In this document: positions 43,226 to 52,704 of the stretch, one piece after another
How positions within the stretch are numbered: position 1 is the first letter of the stretch
Layout: each line of letters starts with the position of its first letter
Assembly (NCBI GenBank): GCA_020635495.1
Contig: JACJZQ010000001.1
Coordinates: 278,053 to 342,052, forward strand
Direction: 5' to 3'
Length of the DNA stretch: 64,000 nt
DNA from: Flavobacteriales bacterium
Lineage (GTDB): Bacteria > Bacteroidota > Bacteroidia > UBA10329
The notes under the pieces: model-generated
What the model was told of the DNA's origin: nothing
Database searches by the model: none
What the model saw: the letters and a program-made list of their open reading frames with translations, nothing else
Translations under genes and position numbers: made by a program

Positions 43226-43880
43226 GGGAAAAAGTCTACTCGCAGTCGCGCTTACTACGGTTTTATTTGGCCAATTGTTCGGTCAGTCTATCAATTCGGT
43301 AACGGTTTCACCTACCGATCCAACCACGTTGGATGAGGTGAGTTTGGTTATAACTGGAGACCGTTGGTCGTCTGATGTGTTCATCAGTTCCATCACCACT
43401 TCGCAAAGCAATAATACATGGACGGTTGATATAGAATTCATGGCCGGTGGAATTGGTTTGCCCGTGCTGGTTCCGTTTGATACCGTTGTTTCTTTAGGCA
43501 CCATGGCTGCCGGAAACTACGATTGCCAAGTGAATGGCATTTCTAATGCAACCGTGCAAGATTTTGAAGGCGCCATTTGGGCGGTAACCGAACCTTTGGT
43601 GGGAATCGGTTCTCCACGTTCGGAAGAATTGAAATTCAACTGCTCACCTAATCCGATCGTCAATGAGGCTATGCTTAACCTATCAATCCCAAAGTCCGAA
43701 TCGGTTGTGCTTAAGGTTTATGATGTTCTTGGGCAGGAAGTGGCCAAGGTGATCGAAGCGCGCTTGGATGCTGGTGTGCATCGGTACAAATACTTTGCTT
43801 CTGGTCTTAACCCTGGAAAGTATTACTTCCATTTGGTGGTTGGTGATAAAACGATGATTCAGCCGGTACTTCGCAAATGA
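43224..43880 (+). CDS. Secreted protein with type IX sorting domain
   Basis: 218 residues from the ATG at 43224. Signal peptide MGKSLLAVALTTVLFGQLFG, then a beta-rich body with an Ig-like pattern (INSVTVSPTDPTTLDEVSL...), then a C-terminal type A sorting domain of about 75 residues (CSPNPIVNEAMLNLSI, LKVYDVLGQEVAKV, LNPGKYYFHLVVG) ending in a basic tail. The sorting domain directs export through the type IX secretion system. Body function unknown. Ends 1 bp from the peroxiredoxin-like stop on the other strand. Confidence 0.82.
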   Translation: MGKSLLAVALTTVLFGQLFGQSINSVTVSPTDPTTLDEVSLVITGDRWSSDVFISSITTSQSNNTWTVDIEFMAGGIGLPVLVPFDTVVSLGTMAAGNYDCQVNGISNATVQDFEGAIWAVTEPLVGIGSPRSEELKFNCSPNPIVNEAMLNLSIPKSESVVLKVYDVLGQEVAKVIEARLDAGVHRYKYFASGLNPGKYYFHLVVGDKTMIQPVLRK

Positions 43881-44474
43881 TCAAGGCATTTCACCAAGAA
43901 TCTCCAGTATTTCAATTACCTGCATCCGTTCTGTGTAATTCTCATTGAAGTGTGATGCGTAGATGGTGCCGTCTGTGGCAATGATGTAAGTTGCCGGCAC
44001 AGGTAACGCACTGTCCTTGTTTCCGCTTGCTTTATTGATATTGATTCCTCCCAAACCATAGATGAATCGTTTCCAACCGCTGAGTTTGAACGTGACATGG
44101 TATTTATCCATGATGCGGTGGTTCTCATCATAAATGATGCTGAATGTGGCACCGCTTTTCTTCATTGTCTGTTCGATCTTCTCCCCTTTTTCTGGTGTAA
44201 CGGCAATAACAGAAGCACCAGCATCCAAGATCATCTGCAATGAATCCTGCACCTGACTCATGTGCCTGTTGCAATGTGGGCACCATTGGCCTCGGTAGAA
44301 CATGACAATTACGGGTCCTTTCTTCAGCCTGTCTCTCAACGAAACCCGATTGTCAAACTGATCCAAAGCCAGAAAATCGGGAGCTTTATCGCCAATGTAA
44401 AGCGGTTCGGGCTGTTGTGCCGCAGCCTGGAATGAGGCTGAAAAAAGTAGAATGAGAAATTTGAAACACTTCAT
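43881..44474 (-). CDS. Secreted peroxiredoxin/thioredoxin-like protein (AhpC-TSA)
   Basis: 197 residues. Signal peptide MKCFKFLILLFSASFQAAAQ. Thioredoxin fold with IVMFYRGQWCPHCNRHMSQV carrying a CPHC pair (about 68-71), FSIIYDENHRI, and a late cis-proline region VPATYIIATDGTI. The CPHC pair suggests a periplasmic thiol-disulfide or peroxide-reducing role. Its ATG overlaps the stop of the potassium channel gene by 4 bp, making it the last gene of the trk run. Confidence 0.85.
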   Translation of the reverse strand: MKCFKFLILLFSASFQAAAQQPEPLYIGDKAPDFLALDQFDNRVSLRDRLKKGPVIVMFYRGQWCPHCNRHMSQVQDSLQMILDAGASVIAVTPEKGEKIEQTMKKSGATFSIIYDENHRIMDKYHVTFKLSGWKRFIYGLGGININKASGNKDSALPVPATYIIATDGTIYASHFNENYTERMQVIEILEILGEMP

Positions 44475-45370
44475 TCGTTAGGAACGAACTTTTCACCGCA
44501 TTTATGACAGAAGCGTGCATTTTCGAAGTGCTCAGTCTCTCCACAGCGCGGACAAGTTATACCTGTACCCTCATCACTGGCCCTGGCAATCTCAACACTT
44601 ACTATACCTGTTGGCACCGCAATAATGCTGTAACCGAGAATCATGATCAGCGCAGCTAGAAACTGCCCAACGGTTGTGCCAGGAGCAATATCGCCATACC
44701 CCACAGTGGTGAGCGTTACAATGGCCCAATAAATGCTCCGCGGAATGCTGTCAAAACCGTTTTCGCCACCTTCTACCATGTACATCAACGTACCAAGAAT
44801 AACGGCCAGCGTTACAACAGACGTAAGGAAAACGAATATCTTCTCCTTGCTTGCATTCATGGCCGTTACCAGCATCTGTGCCCCTTTCAAGTAGCGTACC
44901 AGCTTCAATATTCGGAACACCCGCAGTAACCGAATGGCGCGGATAACCAACAAGAATTGAGACCCTACAACTATCAAGCTCAAATACGTTGGGATGATTG
45001 CGAGAAGATCGATCACGCCCAGAAAACTGAACGCGTATTCCTTCGGCTTTTCTGACGCCCACAACCGCAAAGCATATTCAATGGTAAAGAATATGGTAAA
45101 TGCCCATTCTATGATGTAGAGAGCGGCTCCGTGTTGTTCTCTGAATGCCGGGATGCTTTCGAACATGATGGCAACCAGACTGAGCAGAATGGCCCAAAGA
45201 AGCACTACATCAAATGTTTTACCCCAACGGGTTTCCACACCGAAGATCACCTCTTCTACAATGAGTTTGAGGTGCTTTAGCGAAAGTCGCTTTCGGAATG
45301 CCTGAGGGTCTTCCTGCAGAATTCGTTGCAACAGTTTATGGCTGATATTTTTGAATGGCCCAAATGGCAT
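44471..45370 (-). CDS. Voltage-gated potassium channel with C-terminal zinc ribbon
   Basis: 299 residues. Six membrane segments from about residue 60, a voltage-sensor-like S4 with RAIRLLRVFRILKLVRYL (about 145-162), and the selectivity filter TLTTVGYGDIAPGTT (about 220-234). The tail carries a two-CxxC zinc ribbon (CPRCGETEHFENARFCHKCG). An ion-conducting inner-membrane channel; zinc-ribbon role unknown. It overlaps the next gene by 4 bp and sits in the same run as trkA/trkH, fitting potassium homeostasis. Confidence 0.9.
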   Translation of the reverse strand: MPFGPFKNISHKLLQRILQEDPQAFRKRLSLKHLKLIVEEVIFGVETRWGKTFDVVLLWAILLSLVAIMFESIPAFREQHGAALYIIEWAFTIFFTIEYALRLWASEKPKEYAFSFLGVIDLLAIIPTYLSLIVVGSQFLLVIRAIRLLRVFRILKLVRYLKGAQMLVTAMNASKEKIFVFLTSVVTLAVILGTLMYMVEGGENGFDSIPRSIYWAIVTLTTVGYGDIAPGTTVGQFLAALIMILGYSIIAVPTGIVSVEIARASDEGTGITCPRCGETEHFENARFCHKCGEKFVPNE

Positions 45371-45389
45371 TTCAGCTAAAGATAAACGG

Positions 45390-45914
45390 TCAGCGAAGTT
45401 TTGCAGCCTGATTGGCCGCTTTGATCTCCAAGTTCAGTAGTTTGTAGTCAGGTTTACCGTTCTGGTTTACGATATGATCGGTCATTACTATGGCCCGCCT
45501 GATCTTGATCTCTGAGCTCTTCACGTTATCCACCCAATAGATTAACGTGCGTTGCATGCCTTTGGTAAAACTGTGGAAAATGCGGTCTGCATCCGGGTTC
45601 TGATCCAGCACTTCGCGCAGTTCCTCGCTCATATCCATGCCGTATTCAGAATTGTCTTTTTCCAATTCCACATTGATGGTCTCGCCACGCACCAGACCGA
45701 GTTTTTTGCACCTTTCTCTATTGAGCATGATGCGGTAGCCTCCCGTACCATCTCCATGGATGGCACAATGGTACTTCACCTCACCATTCACCTTGCACAC
45801 AACGCGCCTGTTGTTGCCGTCAATGAATTGCTGGGCAATCTCAGCCTCCACAGGAAAGAACCAGTGGTAGATGTCTGAGTTATCATCTTTATTCAGTTTC
45901 GACTGAAATTTCAT
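45390..45914 (-). CDS. DUF1905/YdeI-type protein
   Basis: 174 residues. The N-terminal half resembles DUF1905 (a beta barrel with GTGGYRIMLNRERCKKLGL and ETINVELEKDNSEYG), the C-terminal half the bacteriocin-protection YdeI family (LREVLDQNPDADRIFHSFTKG...). Molecular function is not known. Overlaps the glycosyltransferase gene stop by 4 bp. Confidence 0.8.
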   Translation of the reverse strand: MKFQSKLNKDDNSDIYHWFFPVEAEIAQQFIDGNNRRVVCKVNGEVKYHCAIHGDGTGGYRIMLNRERCKKLGLVRGETINVELEKDNSEYGMDMSEELREVLDQNPDADRIFHSFTKGMQRTLIYWVDNVKSSEIKIRRAIVMTDHIVNQNGKPDYKLLNLEIKAANQAAKLR

Positions 45915-47797
45915 TGTTCGGTCTGACTCAGGTAAGTGACGGAGAATTTCAGGTCGTCAACTTGCACGTTTAGCCCGTTAGGATTCCAAATGTAGCAACC
46001 CACCTCAAAGCGTTCTGGCAGGTTTCCGGCAAGCACAAATGACTGGGAAAGTTTCATCCAACCCTCCTCATCCGGTTCTGATGCCTTGGTTGCATCTGTG
46101 CTCAGGTAATGGTACCCACTTACATCCGAGACCAAGAACAAGCGGTTTTCATCAATTGGAACATCCGATCTTATCCAAGCCTCCAGTTTAAAGCTCATAA
46201 CGCTGTCTAGAGAAGATCTTTTGAGTTGACTCCTCAACGTAACGTACTCGTGTTGCGAGTCGGCAACAGCACATTTGGAACTATTGCGGCCTTCGTCTGC
46301 AATAAGAAATTCGTTGCTGGGATTTTCAAAGTCCTCAACAGCAATTACGGATTCCACAATTGCTTTTCTGATCGGCTTTTCAACCTTCTGAAATACGTTC
46401 ACGCTGTATGGGTTTCCGCCCAGAACAGTAAACGGTTGGTCTGGTTTGAAAGACCTGATCTCTTTCAGATACGGATGTCGGATCAACGAATCGAGCGGGG
46501 TTCGGCCTTCATTTGGACCAAAGTGTGCATCCCAAACAATTACATCACCCACGGCAAGTTGGTTCACCTGGTCAGGCCTCAAGGGACTCTTATTGATCGG
46601 ACTGTCAATATTCAACTCGCCATTGGCGTAATAAGCAAAAACGGGGTTGTAATAGTGCACTTTTCCAGTAACACCTCGCTCAACCAGCCATCCACAAGAC
46701 CGCCTCATTGCTATTTGAGATTGCTCTGGTTCTGACGGAAGTTGGGTCAAGGCATAGGTTTCAACAGCAGCCACAATAACCAACACCAGCGAAATTCCTG
46801 CTTGAATAGGAGCTTTCTTCAGTGGAGCAAAGTCCAAACTCTGTTTAACCGCATAGGCAGCCACCAATGCTATGGCTGGAGCAATACAGGCCATTACCCG
46901 AATTAATCCTAAGGAGCCACTCATGCCTTTCCACCAAATGAAAGAATGAGCCAAAAAGAACATGAGCGCAAAAACGAAAGCAGCTAGAATGGCGATCTCT
47001 TGAGGGGAGAGCCTTACCTGTTCAAGCAGTTTTTTGGTTGTAGATGCCATCAACCAGGCCGCACCCACCACAAACAGAATGGATATTGGAATTCCAAACA
47101 AAACGCGATAATGCGAAAGATAATGGAAGAGGCTTCCGCTACCGTAAATGTCTGCTGACTCTGAACCGTAAGGGAATGACGTTAAAATCCAATCGATATT
47201 GCCAGAACTGAACCAACCTATGAGGGTAAACGTCAGTGTTCCAAACCCCAACCACGGTAGTTTTTTCGGCTTTTTGAGTAGAATGAGGACGATGATCGCC
47301 ACTAGCATCAGAGCCATTCCTTCTTGCCTCACAAATGGAGAGAACCCAGCAACAACGGCAGCCCAGCCCAGTCGGTTTTTCGAAACTGAAAGGACAAACA
47401 AGCTTAAAAAAAGCGCGAACAGTGGTTCGGTCATTGAAGAGGTCAGAAGCACCAAATACTGTGGTATCAGCATCAGTAACACCGCAGGCAACCAGGCAAT
47501 TCGTCCAAATGTTTCTTCAACGGATCTGAACAGGACGTAGGCTGTCAATATTCCGGTAATTCCACTGAAAATACGCATGCCCAGTAGTCCAAACTGAGCG
47601 AAGGGTGCGCTCAGAAGCGTGAAAATGGGTTTGTTCCACTGATCTAGAAACAGCATAGGATGGGTTGGTGCATCGTGCGAGATCATCCAATGACAAACCG
47701 CATCTGCGCCCCCTTCAATGCCTTGGGTACTGTAAACCAACAGCAGGAGAAGCTGGCACTGTAGAAAGAAGAACCATTTCAGGAGGTTGTCTGTCAT
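45911..47797 (-). CDS. GT-C membrane glycosyltransferase-like protein
   Basis: 628 residues. About ten hydrophobic membrane segments to residue 360, in the style of ArnT/PMT (GT-C) transferases, with an acidic N-terminal loop (GADAVCHWMISHDAP). Residues 380-470 form a soluble loop, and the last 150 (from VEDFENPSNEF) form a jelly-roll-like domain ending in LNVQVDDLKFSVTYL. Probably transfers a sugar from a lipid carrier. The substrate is unknown. 6 bp after trkH. Confidence 0.78.
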   Translation of the reverse strand: MTDNLLKWFFFLQCQLLLLLVYSTQGIEGGADAVCHWMISHDAPTHPMLFLDQWNKPIFTLLSAPFAQFGLLGMRIFSGITGILTAYVLFRSVEETFGRIAWLPAVLLMLIPQYLVLLTSSMTEPLFALFLSLFVLSVSKNRLGWAAVVAGFSPFVRQEGMALMLVAIIVLILLKKPKKLPWLGFGTLTFTLIGWFSSGNIDWILTSFPYGSESADIYGSGSLFHYLSHYRVLFGIPISILFVVGAAWLMASTTKKLLEQVRLSPQEIAILAAFVFALMFFLAHSFIWWKGMSGSLGLIRVMACIAPAIALVAAYAVKQSLDFAPLKKAPIQAGISLVLVIVAAVETYALTQLPSEPEQSQIAMRRSCGWLVERGVTGKVHYYNPVFAYYANGELNIDSPINKSPLRPDQVNQLAVGDVIVWDAHFGPNEGRTPLDSLIRHPYLKEIRSFKPDQPFTVLGGNPYSVNVFQKVEKPIRKAIVESVIAVEDFENPSNEFLIADEGRNSSKCAVADSQHEYVTLRSQLKRSSLDSVMSFKLEAWIRSDVPIDENRLFLVSDVSGYHYLSTDATKASEPDEEGWMKLSQSFVLAGNLPERFEVGCYIWNPNGLNVQVDDLKFSVTYLSQTEQ

Positions 47798-47803
47798 TGC
47801 ACA

Positions 47804-49258
47804 TCAGTGCTTTCTCCAAAAATAAGGAGTGAATAGGATCAGCACCGTAAAGAGTTCCAGACGCCCAATGAGCATGAGAATAGATAGAAACCATTTGGCT
47901 CCCGATGAAAGCCATGCGAAGTTGTCGGTTGGGCCAACATGCCCAATTCCCGGACCAACGTTTCCTAATGATGTTGCCACAGCTCCTAAGGCCGTATCGA
48001 AATCAACACCCAGCGTTGTCATGATAATGGAGCCAATGGCGAAAATGAGAATGTACATCATGATGAAGGCCACCACGTTGTAAGTAATGGACTGATCAAT
48101 AGCACGTTTGTTCAACCGTACCGGAATAATGGCAGATGGATGAAGTTGCCTTTTCAGTTCGAGGAAACTGTTTTTGAAAAGGATGATGTGCCTTACCACC
48201 TTAACGCCACCTGCGGTTGAGCCTGCAGAACCTCCGATGAACAATAGCATGAAGAAAACGATGGTCAGGAATGGTGTCCAACCTGTGTAATCTGCAGATA
48301 CGAATCCTGTTGTTGTAATGAGCGAAATGACCTGAAACAACGAATCACGGAAAGCTTTCTCCAAGCCATCATCCATTACACTGGCAACGATAATGGTCGA
48401 TATTACAGTTACCAAAGCAACTACACCAGCATAGTATCTGAACTCCTCGTTTTGGAAAAGCTTTTTCACTTGCCCAATAAGTCCGAAATAAGTGAGCGTA
48501 AAGCTGGTTCCTGCCAAGAACATGAATACAATGATGATGTATTGAATGGCCGGAGAAAACTCTGCCGCGCTGCTATTGTACGTTGAAAAACCTCCTGTGG
48601 CCATAGTTGTAAGCGCGTGGTTCAACGCATCGTACCAACTCATACCTGCCACTTTCAGCAGCAACAATTCTGCTACGGTCAGCCCAACGTAAACAAGCCA
48701 AAGCCGCTTGGCGGTGTCTCTGATCTTGGGCGCCAATTTATCGGGTTTCAATCCTGGCGATTCTGCCACAAAAAGCTGCATGCCGCCAATGCCCAGCACA
48801 GGTAGAATGGCCACCGCCAGAACAATGATTCCCATACCTCCGATCCATTGCGTCATGCTGCGCCAAAGCAGAATATCGCGCGGAATTACATCCAGATCTT
48901 TGATGATGGAAGCACCCGTTGTGGTGTAGCCCGACATGGTTTCGAAAAACGCATCAGTAAAGCTGACAACACTGCCACTCATAATGTAGGGCAGTGTGCC
49001 CGAGAGTGCCATAACCACCCAACCGAGTGTTACAATGAGAAATCCTTCTCGCTTGCGGATGTTCGGTTTTTCTTGAGAACGGGTCAGCGCCCAAAGCATC
49101 ATTCCCAATCCACCGGTAGCTGTGGTTGAAAACCCCATGGAAACCACATCGTCAATATTGAAATAAAGAGAAGCAGGAATACAAAGTGCCATGAACAGCG
49201 CATTGAAACCAAGTAATAGTCCCAACACGTGAATTATCACACGGAAGTTGATGTTCAT
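47804..49258 (-). CDS. trkH: Trk-type potassium uptake protein, membrane subunit
   Basis: 484 residues, about 10-12 membrane helices. Repeated pore-loop signatures of Trk/Ktr: SGYTTTGASII (about 109-119), TTMATGGFSTYNS (about 218-230), ITTTGFVSADY (about 315-325) and ATSLGNVGPGIG (near 435). Moves potassium inward with TrkA control. Starts directly after trkA ends, with no gap. Confidence 0.94.
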   Translation of the reverse strand: MNINFRVIIHVLGLLLGFNALFMALCIPASLYFNIDDVVSMGFSTTATGGLGMMLWALTRSQEKPNIRKREGFLIVTLGWVVMALSGTLPYIMSGSVVSFTDAFFETMSGYTTTGASIIKDLDVIPRDILLWRSMTQWIGGMGIIVLAVAILPVLGIGGMQLFVAESPGLKPDKLAPKIRDTAKRLWLVYVGLTVAELLLLKVAGMSWYDALNHALTTMATGGFSTYNSSAAEFSPAIQYIIIVFMFLAGTSFTLTYFGLIGQVKKLFQNEEFRYYAGVVALVTVISTIIVASVMDDGLEKAFRDSLFQVISLITTTGFVSADYTGWTPFLTIVFFMLLFIGGSAGSTAGGVKVVRHIILFKNSFLELKRQLHPSAIIPVRLNKRAIDQSITYNVVAFIMMYILIFAIGSIIMTTLGVDFDTALGAVATSLGNVGPGIGHVGPTDNFAWLSSGAKWFLSILMLIGRLELFTVLILFTPYFWRKH

Positions 49259-50596
49259 CTAGAAGTAGCTTTCTACTTTATGAATACACGTTGGACGTGC
49301 CACCACCACCACGTGGTCCATGGGTTCAAAAACAAATTCTCCGTTCGGAGTGTAACTTCTTCCATGCCTTATCACACCGCCCACAATGGCAGATTTCGGG
49401 AAATTTATGCCCTTCAGCACTTTACCGACCACGGGTGAAGTTTCCTTCACCTCAAACTCCACCACCTCCGCGTCTACACCATGCAGACTGGTCAGCGATA
49501 CGACTTCTCCCTTCCTGACGTGACGGAAAATGAAGTTGGCCGCAATCAGTTTCTTGTTGATCATGGTGTCTACACCAATTGCCTGAGAAAGGTGGATGTA
49601 ATCCATGTTCTCTACCAGCGCAATGGTTTTTCTTACGCCATGGTTCTTGGCCACAAGGCATGAGATAATGTTGGTTTCGGAGTTATCTGCTACCGCGATG
49701 AATGCATCCATCTGGTCGATTCCCTCTTCCTCCAAAAGCTCCACGTCACTACCGTCTCCGTTTATGACCAACGTGCCTTGAAGTTGATCGGCCAATTCAA
49801 AACAGCGTTCTTTGTCCGCCTCAATCAGTTTAACGTTGAATTTGAGGCTCAACTTTTTGGCCGTGTGATATCCGACCTCATTACCGCCCAAGATCATCAC
49901 ATTCTTAATGCGCTTCCGCTCCTTTCCGCTCAGCTCCAAAATGTGGTGCATGGCATCTTGCTGCGCGATGAAATAAACGTGGTCTCCCACATGGAAATGC
50001 ACATCGCCACGCGGAATAATGGTTTCATTCTTGCGCAGAATGGCTACGGTAAGAAAGTTGTTGTCGGGGTTGAGATATGCCGCTTCCGAAACGGTTTTTC
50101 CAGCCAATGGGCTTTCCTCCTCAATGGAAATTCCAGCCAGATTCAAGAGTCCTCTATCGAATTCAAACGAATCTGTAAAAGCCACTTCCTTCAGCAAGCG
50201 CTTTATTTCTCGCGCTGCCAATGTTTCGGTACTGATTATCTCATCAATACCCAATTTCTCCAGGTCGAACTTCTCTCTCCTCAGAAGGAATTCCGTATTC
50301 CTAACCCGTGCTACGGTTCTTTCAGCGCCCAGATGCTTTGCAATGATGCACGTTGAAATGTTGGCCTCTTCCGAGCTGGTGGCCGCGATTACCAGATTGG
50401 CCTTGGAAACATTGGCCTCATCAAGTACGGTGTACGAAATGGAGTTTCCCTTAATGGTAGCAATGTCGAGGTGCTCGGCTGCATACTTCAGTTTATCTCC
50501 GTCAGTGTCGATAAGAGTTATGTCCTGATCTTCCTGAACTAGGAGCTTTGCCAAGTGAAACCCAACATCTCCTGCTCCTGCAATTATTATCCTCAT
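49259..50596 (-). CDS. trkA: Trk system potassium uptake regulatory protein TrkA
   Basis: 445 residues from the ATG at 50596; a start at 50665 would add 23 residues unlike the family. Two RCK halves, each with a Rossmann dinucleotide site (MRIIIAGAGDVGFHLAK at the start and VMILGGNEVGYHTAKKL near 230) and a following TrkA_C domain (GDHVYFIAQQ and EFVFEPMDHVVVVA). It gates TrkH in response to NAD(H)/ATP. A TACTTTTG box lies at 50612-50619. Confidence 0.95.
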   Translation of the reverse strand: MRIIIAGAGDVGFHLAKLLVQEDQDITLIDTDGDKLKYAAEHLDIATIKGNSISYTVLDEANVSKANLVIAATSSEEANISTCIIAKHLGAERTVARVRNTEFLLRREKFDLEKLGIDEIISTETLAAREIKRLLKEVAFTDSFEFDRGLLNLAGISIEEESPLAGKTVSEAAYLNPDNNFLTVAILRKNETIIPRGDVHFHVGDHVYFIAQQDAMHHILELSGKERKRIKNVMILGGNEVGYHTAKKLSLKFNVKLIEADKERCFELADQLQGTLVINGDGSDVELLEEEGIDQMDAFIAVADNSETNIISCLVAKNHGVRKTIALVENMDYIHLSQAIGVDTMINKKLIAANFIFRHVRKGEVVSLTSLHGVDAEVVEFEVKETSPVVGKVLKGINFPKSAIVGGVIRHGRSYTPNGEFVFEPMDHVVVVARPTCIHKVESYF

Positions 50597-50611
50597 GATA
50601 TAAAACTGATG

Positions 50612-50619
50612 CAAAAGTA
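50612..50619 (-). promoter_or_regulatory. -7 box upstream of trkA
   Basis: TACTTTTG on the minus strand exactly matches TAnnTTTG, with the predicted start about 10 nt before the ATG. No good -33 box. It would drive the six-gene run from trkA to 43881. Confidence 0.45.
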
Positions 50620-50675
50620 TGCTTGTGCATTCAATTGGGCTATTTTGCAGGATACAAAAACGCAATTGGTGAACA

Positions 50676-52115
50676 ATGGATTTTGATGTTGTTGTTGTTG
50701 GGGCCGGACTTTCAGGTATCGGAGCGGCCTATCATTTGCAGAAATCGTGTCCAGATAGGACGTTTACCGTGCTTGAAGGAAGAGATTCGATAGGCGGAAC
50801 GTGGGACCTTTTCAAGTATCCTGGAATCCGCTCCGATTCTGACATGTACACGTTTGGATTCCCGTTTCATCCTTGGAAAGACCCGAAAGCAATTGCAGAT
50901 GGTCCGGCCATTATGGAATATCTGAATGATACCGTGGAGACTTTCGGATTGGGAAAGTACATGCAGTTCGGAAAGCGAGTTACCGCTGCCAACTGGTCTT
51001 CTGACGAGAAAAAATGGATGTTGACCATCACCGATTCGAAAACAGGAGAAACGCAGACATTGACCTGCAATTTCTTGTACATGTGCAGCGGATATTACAA
51101 GTATGAGAACGGATACAAGCCAGATTTCCCGAATGAGCAAGCTTTTGAGGGTATCACCATTCATCCACAGAAATGGGATGAAAGTTTGGATTATGCGGAC
51201 AAGAAGATCGTTATCATTGGCAGTGGCGCAACGGCTGTAACCTTGCTTCCGATCTTGGCGGAAACGGCCGAATCTGTTACAATGCTCCAGCGGTCTCCAA
51301 CGTATATGTCGAGTGTGCCAAGTGAGGATGTCGTAGCCAACTTCTTCAAAAAGTATTTGCCAAAGCAATTGGCGCATACGCTATCGCGATGGAAGAACAT
51401 TTTCTTCCAGCTTGGTGTGTACAATTTCAGTAGAAAGTGGCCCGATAAAATGAAGAATTTCCTCATTGGCCAGATTCAAAAAACGTTGAAAGACCAGTAC
51501 GACCCGAAAGATTGGACGCCCAAGTACAACCCGTGGGATCAGCGGTTGTGCGCGGTTCCAAGTGCCGACCTTTTCAAAGCAATTAAAAAAGGCAAGGCGC
51601 ACGTAGTAACCGACACCATCAAACAGTTTGTGAAAGATGGAATCGAACTTAATTCGGGAAATAAACTGGAAGCCGACATCATCATCACCGCAACCGGATT
51701 ACAGGTACAACTCTTTGGTGGAATGCGGGTAACAGTTGATGGAAATCCGCTCGATTTCTCTAAATCGCCAGCATTCAAAGGCGTGATGATGAGCGACATT
51801 CCAAACTTTGCTTTCTCTGTTGGTTACACCAATGCTTCTTGGACCCTGAAGAGCGACCTCAACTGCATTTACGTGACCAAGGTTCTGAATTACCTGAAAT
51901 CGAATAATCTTCAGGTCTGCACGCCAAAATTCGACCATGAGAACATGGAGAAAGCAGACCTGCTCGATTTCGATGCTGGTTACATCATGCGGGCCAAACA
52001 CCTTTTACCACAACAAGGAACATCTGGACCTTGGAAAGTGCACCAGAACTACATCAAAGACCTTTTTGCTCTGAAATATTCGGGCGTGAAGGACAAGGAG
52101 TTGGAGTATGCGTGA
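50676..52115 (+). CDS. Flavin-containing (Baeyer-Villiger-type) monooxygenase
   Basis: 479 residues. FAD site VVVVGAGLSGIGAAYHLQ at the start, GGTWDLFKYPGIRSDSDMYT (about 43-62), an NADPH site VIIGSGATAVTLLP near 186, and the FMO/BVMO fingerprint FEGITIHPQKW (compare FxGxxxHxxxW). Oxygenates a ketone, amine or sulfur substrate at the cost of NADPH; substrate unknown. Stands alone, followed by a 589-bp intergenic region. Confidence 0.9.
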   Translation: MDFDVVVVGAGLSGIGAAYHLQKSCPDRTFTVLEGRDSIGGTWDLFKYPGIRSDSDMYTFGFPFHPWKDPKAIADGPAIMEYLNDTVETFGLGKYMQFGKRVTAANWSSDEKKWMLTITDSKTGETQTLTCNFLYMCSGYYKYENGYKPDFPNEQAFEGITIHPQKWDESLDYADKKIVIIGSGATAVTLLPILAETAESVTMLQRSPTYMSSVPSEDVVANFFKKYLPKQLAHTLSRWKNIFFQLGVYNFSRKWPDKMKNFLIGQIQKTLKDQYDPKDWTPKYNPWDQRLCAVPSADLFKAIKKGKAHVVTDTIKQFVKDGIELNSGNKLEADIIITATGLQVQLFGGMRVTVDGNPLDFSKSPAFKGVMMSDIPNFAFSVGYTNASWTLKSDLNCIYVTKVLNYLKSNNLQVCTPKFDHENMEKADLLDFDAGYIMRAKHLLPQQGTSGPWKVHQNYIKDLFALKYSGVKDKELEYA

Positions 52116-52183
52116 AAAACGGAATCAAGTGAAAAAAGTGTTGAAAAGTGATGTCGAATTTTGACAAAAAGACACGAGAAAAA

Positions 52184-52214
52184 TTAGCTGAGAAAAAAGC
52201 TACACATACATTTG
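52184..52214 (+). promoter_or_regulatory. Promoter ahead of a structured RNA region
   Basis: TTAG (52184-52187), 19-nt spacer, TACATTTG (52207-52214): exact -7 box and one mismatch in the -33 box. No open frame of useful length follows (only an 8-codon one), so the transcript is probably non-coding. Confidence 0.5.
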
Positions 52215-52220
52215 TAATGG

Positions 52221-52340
52221 AAACAAAAAAAGAGTGGGGATGAGGTTTGGAAGCTCATCATCGATAATTCCTTCAGACACCTTTATGGGTTGGAATCATA
52301 AAGGTCCGCACACCTAGGGAACTATCACCCACTCCGACCT
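52221..52340 (+). ncRNA. Candidate structured non-coding RNA
   Basis: The region folds into a closed multi-hairpin shape: end stem GAGTGGG (52232-52238) with CCCACTC (52328-52334), hairpin GATGAG/CTCATC (52239-52244 and 52254-52259, 9-nt loop) and hairpin ACCTTTATG/CATAAAGGT (52279-52287 and 52297-52305, 9-nt loop), all perfect. It lies just after a consensus promoter. I do not recognise it as tmRNA, RNase P, SRP RNA or a known riboswitch; flavobacterial motifs such as Flavo-1 or 6S-Flavo were considered but cannot be confirmed by eye. Confidence 0.42.
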
Positions 52341-52704
52341 CAAAGTTTGCCATAATAGTTATAGGGGTCAACCACAAACTATCAACACTTATCCCGCCTT
52401 TTTAACAACGGATGATTAAGTGCAACGTTAATAAAATCTGAAAACCTCTGAATCCCTTGTTATGACTGGGATATACGGATGTTGGAAGCTCGTCAATGAC
52501 ATAAAATGGTTGCATTTTTTGACCCAAATGTTACGCGAAAACTGTCTGCTCAGCACACTAATCGATTAGACACGAACACCTGTCGAATGTTGAGTACTAG
52601 TTATCGCGTTGTATAACAGCTTGGTCGATCTAAGAATGAAAATGACTAAGTTCAAACTCCCCTGTCGGCTAATCGTCAACTTCTGAAGATTATCTTCGAG
52701 CCCA
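52341..52704. other. Intergenic region upstream of aminotransferase
   Basis: About 360 bp with no supported gene. It contains TTGGAAGCTCGTCA near 52480, a near copy (one mismatch in 14) of TTGGAAGCTCATCA in the RNA candidate at 52247-52260. No exact TAnnTTTG box was seen for the downstream gene. Confidence 0.35.

Noticed and set aside
50597..50665. Longer start for trkA
   Set aside because: The extra 23 residues do not match the family, and the -7 box at 50612-50619 would lie inside them.
50712..51377. 221-codon minus-strand frame inside the flavin monooxygenase
   Set aside because: Antisense shadow; the forward frame holds the FAD and NADPH motifs.
52216..52242. Eight-codon frame METKKEWG as a leader peptide
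   Set aside because: Too short to support; it overlaps the structured RNA region and is not followed by a gene for over 400 bp.
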